Shown: positions 47,901 to 58,186 of the stretch, piece after piece | Numbering within the stretch: the first letter of the stretch is position 1 | How the letters are laid out: each line of letters starts with the position of its first letter | Origin: Dactylonectria macrodidyma | Taxonomy: Eukaryota; Ascomycota; Sordariomycetes; Hypocreales; Nectriaceae | Assembly (NCBI GenBank): GCA_020744425.1 | Contig: JAGMUV010000005.1 | Coordinates: 3,720,001 to 3,784,000 of the forward strand | Reading direction: 5' to 3' | DNA length: 64,000 nt | Position numbers and translations under genes: made by a program | Notes under the pieces: model-generated | The model's input: the letters and a program-made list of their open reading frames with translations, nothing else | Database searches by the model: none | What the model was told of the DNA's origin: nothing

Positions 47901-49195
47901 GGTTGGCACCAGATCGAATCAACAAGTGAATCAAAGATCGGGACTGAAAGGTAAATAAAATAATCGAGAGTCAAGTCAAAGCAGAGATCGGTTTGGTCAA
48001 ACAAGAGAGTGTGTGGTCGGAGTGGAATCCGTGAAGTTGGGTGGAAGAAGGAGAAAAACGAAAGGATGAAGAGTGGAGGGTAGTGGTGAGAGAGAGTTGG
48101 CAGCTGGGGGCGAGAGTTATTCACAGACACTGCACAGCTGCAGGAACAGCCGCAAAAAAACCGATGGGAAGGAACTCCAAACAAGCTGGAGAAAGACCAA
48201 CTGGCACATGCACTAATCCAACAGTGGTATTAGGCGCGGGACTGGCAACTGGCAAGCAACTTGGCAACTGCTGGAAGATGAGGCACTGTGGTGGGAAACG
48301 GGTGCAGCGTGTTTGTACCGTTACAGCGTGGCACAGGTGCATTCCGAGACTGTGATGTCGGTATTACCCGCCCGATCTCTTGCAAGAAGGCAACAAAAAA
48401 AAGATGTCATAGATCCCACTATGTCTTTCACCTAAATAGGTACTTTACTCCCAGTGTTTAATGTGGTATCCAGGCTGACTCGGAGAAGTTACCATGCTTC
48501 GTTCATCGGACATGCGCCTGCCCACCTGCAGACAGCTCTCTAAGTGGTACCTACTGGGACGTGCCTGTGCTCCTAAGGCTCCCTATCTACCTAAGGTAGG
48601 TACCTTACCTAAGTTAGGTACCTATAGATACCGATGCCAGAGCGAAGTCAAGGCTCGTGGAGATCGAATTGGACAGCACAAAGAAGGGATATGGGCCGAA
48701 CCTCTTGCATCCACATACCAACTACTCATTCCGTGAGCTGAACTTCATTGCCTAGACGAGAAGAAGGAACAGGGCCAAAAACAAGATTTGGGGAAGAAAT
48801 GGCAAGAATCTATTACCTACCTACCTGACGAAGGCAGAGCACCAGTACCCAGACTTATATGTTTCAACACAAATGGAGAGCATACAGCCAGGATGTAAAA
48901 CTCGCATCACGTTTGCAGTCCAAGTCGGTCGTAACCTGAAATCCGCCACGGTTCGGAGCACAAATTTCCAGTATTTCACATCATATGGAGCTAGGTGCTG
49001 AGTGATGGTACAAATAGTTTATACATAGTTGGAACCCACGGTAGGAGTATCAATCGCTTCCAGGCCCCGCTACCCCACATCGTAAATCCACGGAATAGCA
49101 CATTTCCAAGTCATTCATAACACTTCGCATGCCATAGTTGTTGCCGAAGAACCGAATTGCCTAGGTCAGGCAGATAATCGTGGCTGTGGGTCGAC
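47901..49195. promoter_or_regulatory. Intergenic: PUF promoter and MRPS33 3' end
   Basis: The left part should hold the promoter and leader of the Pumilio gene. At 48585-48630 there is a dense cluster of TACCTA/TAGGTA palindromes. The remainder shows no coding signal. Confidence 0.4.
48585..48630. repeat. Palindromic TACCTAAGGTAGGTA cluster
   Basis: Several overlapping copies of ACCTAAGGT/AGGTAGGTACC stand in direct and inverted orientation and could fold into hairpins. Similar single copies occur at 34435-34450 and 29216-29295. Confidence 0.65.
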
Positions 49196-49670
49196 TTAAC
49201 GCCTCCTGCTAGTGGGAGCTGCACGATCGTTAGCAATTGATTTTGGCCTCGGCGTTCATGGCACGTACCTGGAGGTCCCGTCTTCTTCTTAGGCGCGCTC
49301 TTTCCGCGGAGCTTGAGTCTGTTGTCGAACGGTCAGCTGGTCTGTGTGCACAACGGTGTGTCGTGTGCACGCTTACTCCTCAATGTACTCGAATCGATCC
49401 TCCTCAGCCTCGTCCCAGGTTCCCAGTACAGGCCCGAACTCGCGCTTCAGATCCTTGATCGTCGCCGTCTTTCGTGGATAGTATGCAGCCGTCGCGGGGC
49501 CCTTCAGTCGTTGTCGCAGGATCTTGTTGCCCATGCGGACACCCTGGGGATTGAATGATGTCGCGAACACTTGGCATTGCGCCTGTGGAAAGTCAGAAAA
49601 TGTGTTGCAGGGCGGGTTTTGGGCATCTCACCTTCATCAAATCCAGTACTCGCGCTCGTGGGACACTCAT
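49196..49670 (-). CDS. mrps33: Mitochondrial ribosomal protein S33 (Rsm27)
   Basis: Component of the small mitochondrial ribosomal subunit. Four exons: 49670-49632, 49582-49377, 49318-49269 and 49218-49196, giving 105 aa, the normal family length. It starts MSVPRARVLDLMKAQCQVF and contains FNPQGVRMGNKILRQRLKGP, AAYYPRK and a Glu/Asp-rich segment before EYIEELKLRGKSAPKKK. The introns (49, 58 and 50 nt) have GTGAGA, GTAAGC and GTACGT donors. The gene shares a short divergent promoter (258 bp) with the RNase III gene. Confidence 0.94.
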
Positions 49671-49928
49671 CTTGGCATTGTCGACATGAGGTGTGCTTCC
49701 GTCAACTTTTTTTGAGACTCGATTGGCGTTTGAAGCATCTGGGCCGACGTTGCGGATGTGGGTCCTGATTGGCCAGTGATTTATGGTGGGTCACGACACT
49801 GGGTTACTGGAGCAGTGTGTGAGCCTCAGTCCAAATTCTCAACCTAAACTCTCATGAATTCTTCGTCCTCTAACAAAACAGCATAAAATAATTGCGAGCG
49901 CTGTTTCTCCTTACAACCAGCACTTAAT

Positions 49929-50927
49929 ATGACTAAGCGCCCAAACTCAAGTACAAAGGAAGACCAGGGTCAGCGAAAACGACACCATGGCGAAGCCAGC
50001 TCAACCTCACTCCCCATTCCAGACCTAAGCACAGCAACACCCTGGTCATCTTCCGATATCTCTTCCGAACTGCCGCCATTGCCTCGGATTTTGGATCCGG
50101 AACTGGAGCTTGCAGTATTCAGTCATCCCGGAATTGGTCATGGTCCCAACTATGAGCGGCTAGAGTGGCTCGGCGACGCATACATCGAGATGATTGCCAC
50201 TGCCCTCATCTTCCAGACGTTTGGCTTCGCCTCCGCAGGGCGAAACTCCCAGGTCCGAGAGCAGCTAGTTCGGAACGTCACACTGGCAAAATATTTCATG
50301 CAGTACAAGATGGAGAAACGGGCACGCCTTCCTTCAGACCTGGGCACCATGGAGGAGATGATGCGGACGAGAACGAAACCAAAAGAACTCACCAAAATCC
50401 AAGGCGACATTTTTGAGGCCTACGTTGCTGCGGTCGTTGTCTCCGACCCCGTCAACGGCGTTGTCGCCGTCATCGCCTGGCTCAAGTCGCTTTGGGCTAG
50501 GACAATAAAGGATCAAATCAAGCAAGCAGAGAAATCCAGAAAATCGGCACCCTCAGGCCAGGGGTTCCAGTCTACGGCACCTGGAGGGACCAGCGTCAAC
50601 GGAGCATTGCCTAAGGAGCAACTGGCACAGATTCTGATAGTCAAAGGCATACTCCTGCGCTACGAAGATGTGCCTAGCAAGGAGAAGAAAGACAAGGACC
50701 TAGGACTACCATTGTTCACGGTGGCCATCTATCTTGATGGGTGGGGGGAAAGCAACAAGTTTCTAGGCTCCGGCACGGCGCTTCAGAAGAAGGAGGCCGG
50801 TCAGAAAGCAGCGGCGATGGCGTTGGAGAACAAGAAATTGATGGCGTTTTATGGGGATAAAAAGAAGGCTTTCTTGGCGGCGCAGAAGGCATTGAGCGAG
50901 GCCAATGAAAGCAAGGCTTCGACATGA
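49929..50927 (+). CDS. rnt1: RNase III (Rnt1-like), RNase III plus dsRNA-binding domain
   Basis: Double-strand-specific endoribonuclease; yeast Rnt1 processes rRNA, snRNA and snoRNA precursors. Single exon, 332 aa. The RNase III domain (about residues 50-190) has the signature NYERLEWLGDAYIEMI, supplying the catalytic Glu and Asp, and a second pair in QGDIFEAYVAAVVV (Asp and Glu). The C-terminal part (about 215-310) resembles a dsRNA-binding domain with LGSGTALQKKEAGQKAAAMAL as its helix 2. The hydrophilic N-terminus probably carries nuclear localisation signals (QRKRHHGE). It is not a Dicer: one RNase III domain, no helicase or PAZ. Active-site residues look intact. Confidence 0.92.
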   Translation: MTKRPNSSTKEDQGQRKRHHGEASSTSLPIPDLSTATPWSSSDISSELPPLPRILDPELELAVFSHPGIGHGPNYERLEWLGDAYIEMIATALIFQTFGFASAGRNSQVREQLVRNVTLAKYFMQYKMEKRARLPSDLGTMEEMMRTRTKPKELTKIQGDIFEAYVAAVVVSDPVNGVVAVIAWLKSLWARTIKDQIKQAEKSRKSAPSGQGFQSTAPGGTSVNGALPKEQLAQILIVKGILLRYEDVPSKEKKDKDLGLPLFTVAIYLDGWGESNKFLGSGTALQKKEAGQKAAAMALENKKLMAFYGDKKKAFLAAQKALSEANESKAST

Positions 50928-52103
50928 GGTTGTTCATCTTCGGATCAGGGGAACGGCCGTTGTGGTAACTAATAATTAGCCGTGCATGTGCATGATGGAA
51001 CTGACTGCAATCGATACCCGGATTTGGTAAATAGGGCGTGTGCTTCGCTGTGGACAATGCATGAATGACAATTTCATGACCTACATTGAAATTTTAAAGT
51101 TCAAATCTCATGACTTCCATGTGGTGTGTTTTTATCGAGAGGCTCATTGGGTAAGATACTAGAGGAATCCCGAGTTATCTGCGAACGCATTCCGAGTTGC
51201 GATGGAACATGACACTTCCGGAGATCAGAATCAATGACACAATTGGGGGATGAGTCTGTCATGTTACCATGTAGACAGACATATACCTTGGCTCGTACCT
51301 GAGGTCTTCCGGCTCAAACACCTCGGCCAAGCAATGCAATCAAAAGAAAAGCAGATTGCGGGGGAGGACACAATCATGCATAAGAATTGACAATTTGGAA
51401 ATTAAACCTGGAGAAATCGCAGGGGTCGGAATGCTTTCTTCGTCTATCACGGCTTCACGTGTCGCTCGGGATCGTCGCCGCGCGAGGGGGAGACGCATGC
51501 TAATGATATGAGTTGGGTGGCATCCCGAATCCCAGCGCAATGATAGTGGTAGTTTCTAGGGGACTGTTGATGATTACAGCGGGTGGCGCGGAGAATTAGC
51601 GGAGCTTTTAGTGCAGCTGGCCTAGCTCCAGGCAGTTGGCCCATAGCTCTGGAACGCGCCGAGGTCAAATGTTGCTTGATTGCCGATGGCGGGCTCGGCC
51701 TCCGCTGGCAGGCCCCATTGGCAACCACCCCCCGTCGTCACCCGTGGGCCTTCAAGCCTCCATCATCCATCATCATCACCACCATCGCCATCCGTCCTCC
51801 TCTCTCGCCAGCGCCTTGGTTTGGATCTTGCTTTGGGGGCTTTTCATGGAGTTTCAGGTCCGCTAGGTCAGGCGTTCGGAATAACTTCATTGTCGATTTC
51901 TTGCCTCCAGCACCCTCGCAGCGCCTAATCAATTCCCCCCTACGTCTGCTCGGCCAGTGGGGTGTCTCGGTCACCAAGCCGCGGTTCGGACGGCTCAGGG
52001 CCCGATAAAGGGTATCCGGGTCCAACCTGTGCCGCCACAGCCCCTCGATACTCTCGCCCGCTGCTGAGGAGCTGCGCGGTGTAGTTTCGTCACAACGCCC
52101 AAG
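50928..52103. promoter_or_regulatory. Intergenic: RNase III 3' end and ATG37 promoter
   Basis: Both neighbours are on the plus strand. A CATCATCCATCATCATCACC microrepeat lies at about 51760-51795. Open frames here lack domain or codon support. Confidence 0.4.
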
Positions 52104-53098
52104 ATGGCCGACTCAGTTGGTACGACCGATCTTCCAAAGCTTCCCTCGCCGTGCTGTCACCCACTGCTGACGTCTGACCACCAGATCGCGTGTTTGTCCA
52201 CGCCCTCAACACCGTTAAGAAGATCCCCAAGACCGGTGCCTCACGACCGCCCCCTTCCGACCGACTGCGCCTCTATGGACTCTACAAGCAAGCCATGGAA
52301 GGCGATGTCGACGGCGTCATGGAGCGCCCGACTTCCGCCTCCGGAATGAATCCGGATGACCTTAAGCGCGAGAAAGATAAATGGGATGCATGGAATATGC
52401 AAAAGGGACTCAGTCGGACAGAGTCCAAGAGGCGATATATCGAGGCCCTGATAGACACCATGCATCGATATGCTACAACCCCGTAAGCGGCTCTGTTCCG
52501 AGTCTTTTGCCGCGCCATAACTAACCCATCTTCTTATCACAGGGATGCAAGGGAGCTTGTCGATGAACTCGAATTCGTCTGGAACCAGATCAAAAACAAT
52601 AGCCCCAGCTCGTCCATGTCCTCGCCCAAAGCCAACCGCTCCAACGCCGCATCGCATCACTTCGGAGAAGACGTAAGCGGCCCTGAAGGACCGATGAAAA
52701 TTATCAGCCCGATGAGCGAGCACGACGAAGCCGAACTACAGTCACAACGGCAGATGGACCTGGAGGATGAACTGGAAGGACAGAACCCAGTCCAGAGAGG
52801 CAGTCGATGGCAGCGCAAGGTGGAACGCGCTCTAACAACCATGTCGGCTGAGGTGGCTGCGCTGCGAGAACAAATCACAACGGGTCGCGAGTGGAGGACG
52901 AAGAAGGAACGCAGCTTTCCCGCCTGGATCAACTGGTTGGCGTGGCTAATTATGAAGCACCTCCTCGCCGACCTCGTCATCCTCGCTATTATTCTAATAT
53001 GGATGCGGAAACGCAAAGACCGACGGCTGGAGGACCTTGTACGGGCAGCCTTCAAGCTTGTGAGAGAGTATATTCGGAATATCCTCCCTTCCCGATGA
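52104..53098 (+). CDS. atg37: Acyl-CoA-binding membrane protein ATG37/ACBD5
   Basis: Peroxisomal tail-anchored acyl-CoA-binding protein; ATG37 is needed for pexophagy in Pichia and its human counterpart is ACBD5. Three exons: 52104-52119, 52185-52482 and 52543-53098, total 289 aa. Exon 1 codes only five residues plus one base. Residues about 5-100 form the acyl-CoA-binding domain, with DRLRLYGLYKQAMEGDV, KWDAWNMQKGLSRTESKRRY and a ligand-contacting Tyr in each. A linker rich in Ser and Glu and a helix (about 195-215) follow. One transmembrane segment near residues 235-260 (WINWLAWLIMKHLLADLVIL) has a basic end (RKRKDRRL), the layout expected for a peroxisomal tail anchor. Confidence 0.93.
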
Positions 53099-54176
53099 TG
53101 AAATGCCGACACGACACGATGGCCGCCTATCCGCAAGACATTGCGATCCCCCGAGGCGGGATAATCGGTTGAATCGTTCAAGGGGAGCATTATCGACATA
53201 GATGAGCATGCAACGTCATATCCCCCCAGTGGCGTTCCCGTCCCTTCTCCCGCGATTCCGATGGCGCCGCCGACTTCCACAGACTGGAAGGCTCACGCCA
53301 CAACTTACTACCTTGCTGTATATGCATATCACATATCAGTTTCCATCTATACTTGGATATACCACGGATGGAAGGGCTGTCAGGTCGAAGGGATGGGTCT
53401 CAGCCCGCTCAGACATTCACGTGCAGTTAGTCATTGCAAACACATAACCAACAACATCCTCGGTGGACGATTGTAGCATGAACTAGGCCAAGGCGCTTTC
53501 GGAGTAAAGGGGTTACCATTACAGTTCATGATTTAGAAGCATGGGGGCAGGTGATTTTACATAGTGACACGATAGTACTGTAGATACTGTGACAGGTAGT
53601 GGCCTCCCTTGTTTATAAAAACATTGTACAGTTTACTTATTCAACTCGTCTGTCCAAATTGTTGCTAGTGATATATATTTCTATGCGCCGTGGGCGCGAC
53701 ACGCAAACGACACTCGGCCTCATTGGATCCCATCACTCTCTCCGGCTACCCTCGCCCATCCTAGGGCCTGAGGCTTCAAAGTGCCTCCCGAGATCGGGCT
53801 CACTCACCCGCACCTCATGCTGAGCCACATGCTACTGTAAATCCGCCATATGCAGGTACCGATGCGGTCAGCAAGTTTGCCTCGTTTCCTGCCAACGCCA
53901 CCCGCTTCTCAGTCGGCGCGCTTGCATACAAACAGAGTAAATCTGCAGTGACACCGCAGCCTTCAGACAAGCAACCCGTTCTATCGCGCCCTGACGATCG
54001 ATCACTAACGAGCCGCGACTGTTGGCTTTCTCCTTCTTCTCTTTTTTTTAAAAAATCTTTCAGTGTCGCGTCTCCATCCGGTGTTGCTCGATGCTCGCCA
54101 CAGAGCCGTCTACCCAAAGAAAGACGGGCGATATTGCGAGCATCCCTCCCTTCACGTCTTGACAACCCCGGCAGCC
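53099..54176. other. Intergenic: ATG37 3' end and promoter of the next gene
   Basis: No supported gene. The 3' UTR of ATG37 occupies the left part, and a CT-rich leader (about 54015-54060) precedes the 54177 ORF. Confidence 0.4.
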
Positions 54177-54827
54177 ATGGCGCAGCCTCAGCAACAGACC
54201 CCAGGTCAAGAGCCTCCTGTGGCTGCTGTTGATCCTGCTGCCACGATCCCGCACTACCCGTACGCCCTCATCCCGCCCATCGACCACGACCCGGCCGGCG
54301 GCGACCTCATCCCCAAGTGCTACATCGCAGGGGGCATCTTCGTGCCTATCAAAGGTGACCTCAGCGAGGCCTTCACAACACCAGCCACCCGCGTCGCTCG
54401 GCTGCGCGAGGCCATAGCCCAGCTGGACGCACACTCAGCCGCCGTGCAGTCCAACCTGCTCAACCTCATCACCCGCGAGACCGCCCGCCTGGCCCAGGAC
54501 GGCCGCCGCCACGAAGCCTCCTTCGCCGCCAACGGCCCGGTCCCCGAAATCGCCCCCGGCCTGGAGCCCGACGATCTCGACGAGATGATCGGCAACATGT
54601 CGGCGCACCACACACCTGGCGCCGACTACAACATCGCCGTCATCCCGGAACCAGATTTCCCCTCCGCCTTTACCGCCCGCTCGCCGCGTGAGTGGACTGC
54701 AAACGAAACTTTGCGCAGCCTAAACAAAGGTATCACCGACTTAGATGGCTACGAGAAGCACGTCAAAAGAGTCCGTGACGGCTACGAAGAAGCTCTCAAG
54801 CAAGCGCTGGAGACCGAGGCTAAGTAG
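54177..54827 (+). CDS. Unrecognised 216-residue protein
   Basis: Single-exon ORF with strongly C-ending codons, so it is probably real. The start chosen, GCAGCCATGG, has good initiation context; an in-frame ATG at 54063 lies in poorly coding sequence. The product starts with a Gln/Pro-rich tail and then YPYALIPPIDHDPAGGDLIP. A helix (about residues 75-115, RVARLREAIAQLDAHSAAVQ and on) and a C-terminal helix (about 180-216, GYEKHVKRVRDGYEEALKQA) could pair as coiled coil. There are no transmembrane segments, signal peptide or metal motifs. I know no family for it and assign no function. Confidence 0.75.
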   Translation: MAQPQQQTPGQEPPVAAVDPAATIPHYPYALIPPIDHDPAGGDLIPKCYIAGGIFVPIKGDLSEAFTTPATRVARLREAIAQLDAHSAAVQSNLLNLITRETARLAQDGRRHEASFAANGPVPEIAPGLEPDDLDEMIGNMSAHHTPGADYNIAVIPEPDFPSAFTARSPREWTANETLRSLNKGITDLDGYEKHVKRVRDGYEEALKQALETEAK

Positions 54828-55141
54828 GAAAAAGCCAAGCGATCCGGCGCTCCCCGAGAGCATAAACTACCTCAGAAGAGACGGTACTTCCTACCGGGAA
54901 ACGTCAGCGTCCTACTAGGAGGCGTCAACTACCTACCGGGAGTCATCACGAAGAAAAAACCACCAAAAAAGTGATGTGATGTAAATTGGCTTCAATTTAA
55001 AGACGTTCACGCCGCGAGGGGAGGGGACTAGCATGTCAACTTATTTACCTTCACCCTCCGGCCCAGCGTCGTATATGTACAAGCACGGCAAACATCCCAG
55101 GCACAAAAACGAAATCTTTCTATTCTTTTACAGCCGCCTCC
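54828..55141. other. Convergent 3' region
   Basis: A 314-bp spacer between the convergent 54177 ORF and the complex I gene, with CTACCTACCGGGA-like near-repeats at about 54885-54945. No gene is seen. Confidence 0.4.
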
Positions 55142-57646
55142 TTACACCCCGTACTCGACTTGGCCTTGGGGCCTATCCTCCTCCAAGCCGGGGGCCATAA
55201 AGTTAGTTCGGGGGTCGCCAGTGGCCTTGGCGGCAGAGCAGCGCGCCATGGTCGGTGAACTAGTTAGAGAGTTAGCAAGTTGCTCGGCACTGAGACAAAT
55301 ATGAAATGTAACATACCTCCTCGAGATGACATCTGTGAAATAGAAGTTGTCGATAACCTTCTTCAAAGGTGCGCCGCTGACCGTGGCGCCCTTGTTCTGA
55401 TCCACTAGCTGGACCTTACTAAGTTCGGGAAGAGCAACGGGCTCAATGACATCGTAGGCAGCCAGGGCGGGGCTGATCTCAACCATGCGGTCCCGAACCA
55501 TGGCAACATCGTCGTAGGGCAGAGGAACACCAAGGAACTCGCTGACAGCTCGGAGAATCTTCCAGTCGGTTCGGGCAGCACCGGGCAGCGAGGTAGCGGC
55601 ACGGGTCATCTGTACTCGTCCCTCGGTGTTAATGTAGGTACCGGCCTTCTCGGTGTAGGCAGCACCGGGGAGGATGATGTCGGCAATCTGAGCGCCCTTG
55701 TCACCGTGGTGGCCCTGGTAGACGACGAAAGCGTCCTTGGGGATATCCGCCTCGTTGATCTCGTCAGCACCCAGCAGCCAGACGAACTTGGGCTTGGTCT
55801 CGGCAACCTCGGCAGAGGGAGTGGTGAAGCCGACCTCGAAAGCACCGGCACGCGAGGCCTCACGCTGGAGGACGTTGTAGCCATCCCACTCAGCAGTTCG
55901 GAAGTTGGCAGCGTTCTTCTCGACGAAGGCACCAACAGTCTCGTAGAAGGCCTTGGCGTCAGCGTGGTCCGTAACACCAGAGCCTACAATGATCATGGGG
56001 CGCTTGGCAGACTGGAGCTTCTTGCCAAATGGTCCAGCAAGGGCTTTCTTGAGGGCGGCGTGGTCAGCGCCAAGGTGCTCGAACTCAAAGGTGGAGTCCC
56101 AGTTCTCGCCAACGACGCCAATCTCGAGATCGGATCGGAGCCATTGCTTTCGGATACGGGCGTTGAGCACAGCAGCCTCGTGTCGGGTGTTGCTGCCAAC
56201 AATCAGAATAGCGTCAGCCTCCTCGATGCCCCAGATGGTGGAGTTGAAGAGGTAGTTTGATCGGACATCAACACCGTGAGCAATAGGCTTGCTACCAGTG
56301 GGTGTATCCAAAGCCAAGTTCTCAGATCCGAGCTTGTTAGCCATGTCCTTTGCGACAACCAGGGATTCAATCTCGGTCAGGGCACCAGCGATGACCTTGA
56401 ACTCGTTACCCTGGGGGTTCTTCACTTGGTAAGCACGATTGATCTCGCCCAACGCCTCCTCCCAGTCAGCAGCCTCGAATCGACCGTCTCGGCGAACCAG
56501 AGGCATGGTCAATCGCTGGGACTTGAGACCGTCACAGGCGAATCGAGACTTGTCGTTGATCCATTCCTCGTTGACATCATCGTTGAGGCGGGGCAGGATA
56601 CGCATGACCTCAAGGCCTCGGGAATCGACACGGATGTTGGAGCCAAGACCGTCGAGAACGTCAATCGACTCAGTGTGCTTCAGCTCCCAGGGACGAGCCC
56701 GGAATGCGTAGGGCTTGGAGGTCAAGGCGCCGACGGGGCAGAGATCGATAACGTTACCAGACATCTCCGAGTCGAGGTTCTGCTCGAGGTAAGTGCCAAT
56801 CTGGATGTCGTTGCCGCGGCCGGCTGTGCCGAGCTCCGGTGCTCCGGCGATATCGTTGGCAAATCGGACACAGCGGGTGCAGTGAATGCATCGGTTCATC
56901 GACGTCTTGATGAGGGGGCCGATGTTCTTGTCCTCGACAGCACGCTTGCCGCCAATCTCGTGGAATCGACCTCGGTCGGCGCCATAACGCATGGATTGAT
57001 CCTGGAGATCACACTCGCCTCCCTGATCGCAGATGGGGCAGTCGAGGGGGTGGTTCGCGAGGAGAAACTCCATCACTCCCTCTCGGGCCTTATGAGTGAG
57101 GGGAGAGTTGGTCTTGACAACCATTCCGGGCTGTACGGGCCAGGCACACGATGCTACAGGCTTCGGGGCCTTCTCGACCTCGACCAGGCACATTCGGCAG
57201 TTGCCGGCAATCATAAGCTTCCTGGGGGAAGGGTTAGCGATATTTCGGCCGGACAGAAACCTTCGGAGGCATCGTACTCATGGTAGCAATATCTACGCAT
57301 CGTTAGCAAGGACACCAAAACACGTCGGGCCAATCTCCACGTACCTCGGGACGGTTGAGCCCGCCTTCTCGCAAGCCTGGATGAGGGCCGAACCGGCTAC
57401 ATTGGCGTCAGAAACCAGTTCCCAAACCCTCGAATCATCGAAGCATACCTTCAATCGATACCTTCTTTCCATCTGCCATCGAGTTAGCACCCCACTGGAC
57501 GGTCAATGGCTAGGTACACAAAGATGCTCACCAATCGTCAACTCCACCTCGGCCGGTCGCTGGATCGTCGTCGAGAATGTCCGCGAGACATTGGCCGCTC
57601 GCCGGCTCGTCCGCCAAGCCGAACGAGCTAGAGAACTTCGGAGCAT
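55142..57646 (-). CDS. nuo78: Complex I 75/78 kDa subunit (NDUFS1 homologue)
   Basis: Iron-sulfur subunit of mitochondrial NADH:ubiquinone oxidoreductase, in the peripheral arm. Six exons: 57646-57532, 57472-57449, 57396-57345, 57292-57278 (15 nt), 57221-55317 and 55259-55142, giving 742 aa, close to Neurospora's 78 kDa subunit. The N-terminus (MLRSSLARSAWRTSRRAANV) is a mitochondrial presequence. The 2Fe-2S ligands lie in EAGSALIQACEKAG, YCYHE and NCRMCLVEVE; the 4Fe-4S regions are CPICDQGGECDLQD and CIHCTRCVRFANDIAG, and DLCPVGAL follows. The C-terminal molybdopterin-type fold is metal-free in this family. Three small 5' exons were placed by restoring conserved residues. The last intron (57 nt) is in frame without a stop. 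Confidence 0.96.
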
Positions 57647-58186
57647 CGTGTCGCCTCGACGGTGAAGGGGATGGAGGATGGCTTGCCGTTGCGGCGAATA
57701 TGTGCTCAATCGTTGACGTCTCGAAGGGAACTGCTGTTCGGGTGATGGATTTAGTGGCGCTAGTCCGCGATTAATTTACATCATCTCCCATTGGTCGAGG
57801 GCAAATTGTTGCTGCCTGAGGCCAAAACGCGTTCCAACAGAACCTTTACCTGCAATTTGCGGGCCGGCTGAGCTTGGTTTTTTTCTTTCTTCTTCTTCAA
57901 TTAAATTGTATACGGGCACATTTTATTGTAGGTGAGCTTGCGCGCAGGTCTACTTCGGCAGATCTGTTGCTTCAGTCGAGTCTTCCTCTATCTTGTGCTC
58001 AAGAGAAAACAAAACGCCGATTATGGAAGCATGGGAGAGACACAATCTCCATGACCGCTGCCTCTTACCGCCGGTCGTTACATTTCACCAGTCAGTAAAC
58101 CTGTAGACATTGTGGTAGACTTTGCATTCCCGAGGACATCGTTACAGGATCGCAGAGCTTCTGTATTCCTGTTATACGTAACTGCT
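57647..58186. promoter_or_regulatory. Intergenic: complex I gene promoter and SelO 3' end
   Basis: Both flanking genes are on the minus strand. The left half should hold the 78 kDa subunit promoter. No further gene is visible. Confidence 0.4.

Noticed and set aside
56276..57286. 336-codon plus-strand frame
   Set aside because: Antisense to the complex I 78 kDa exon, which has iron-sulfur motifs and full-length family match.
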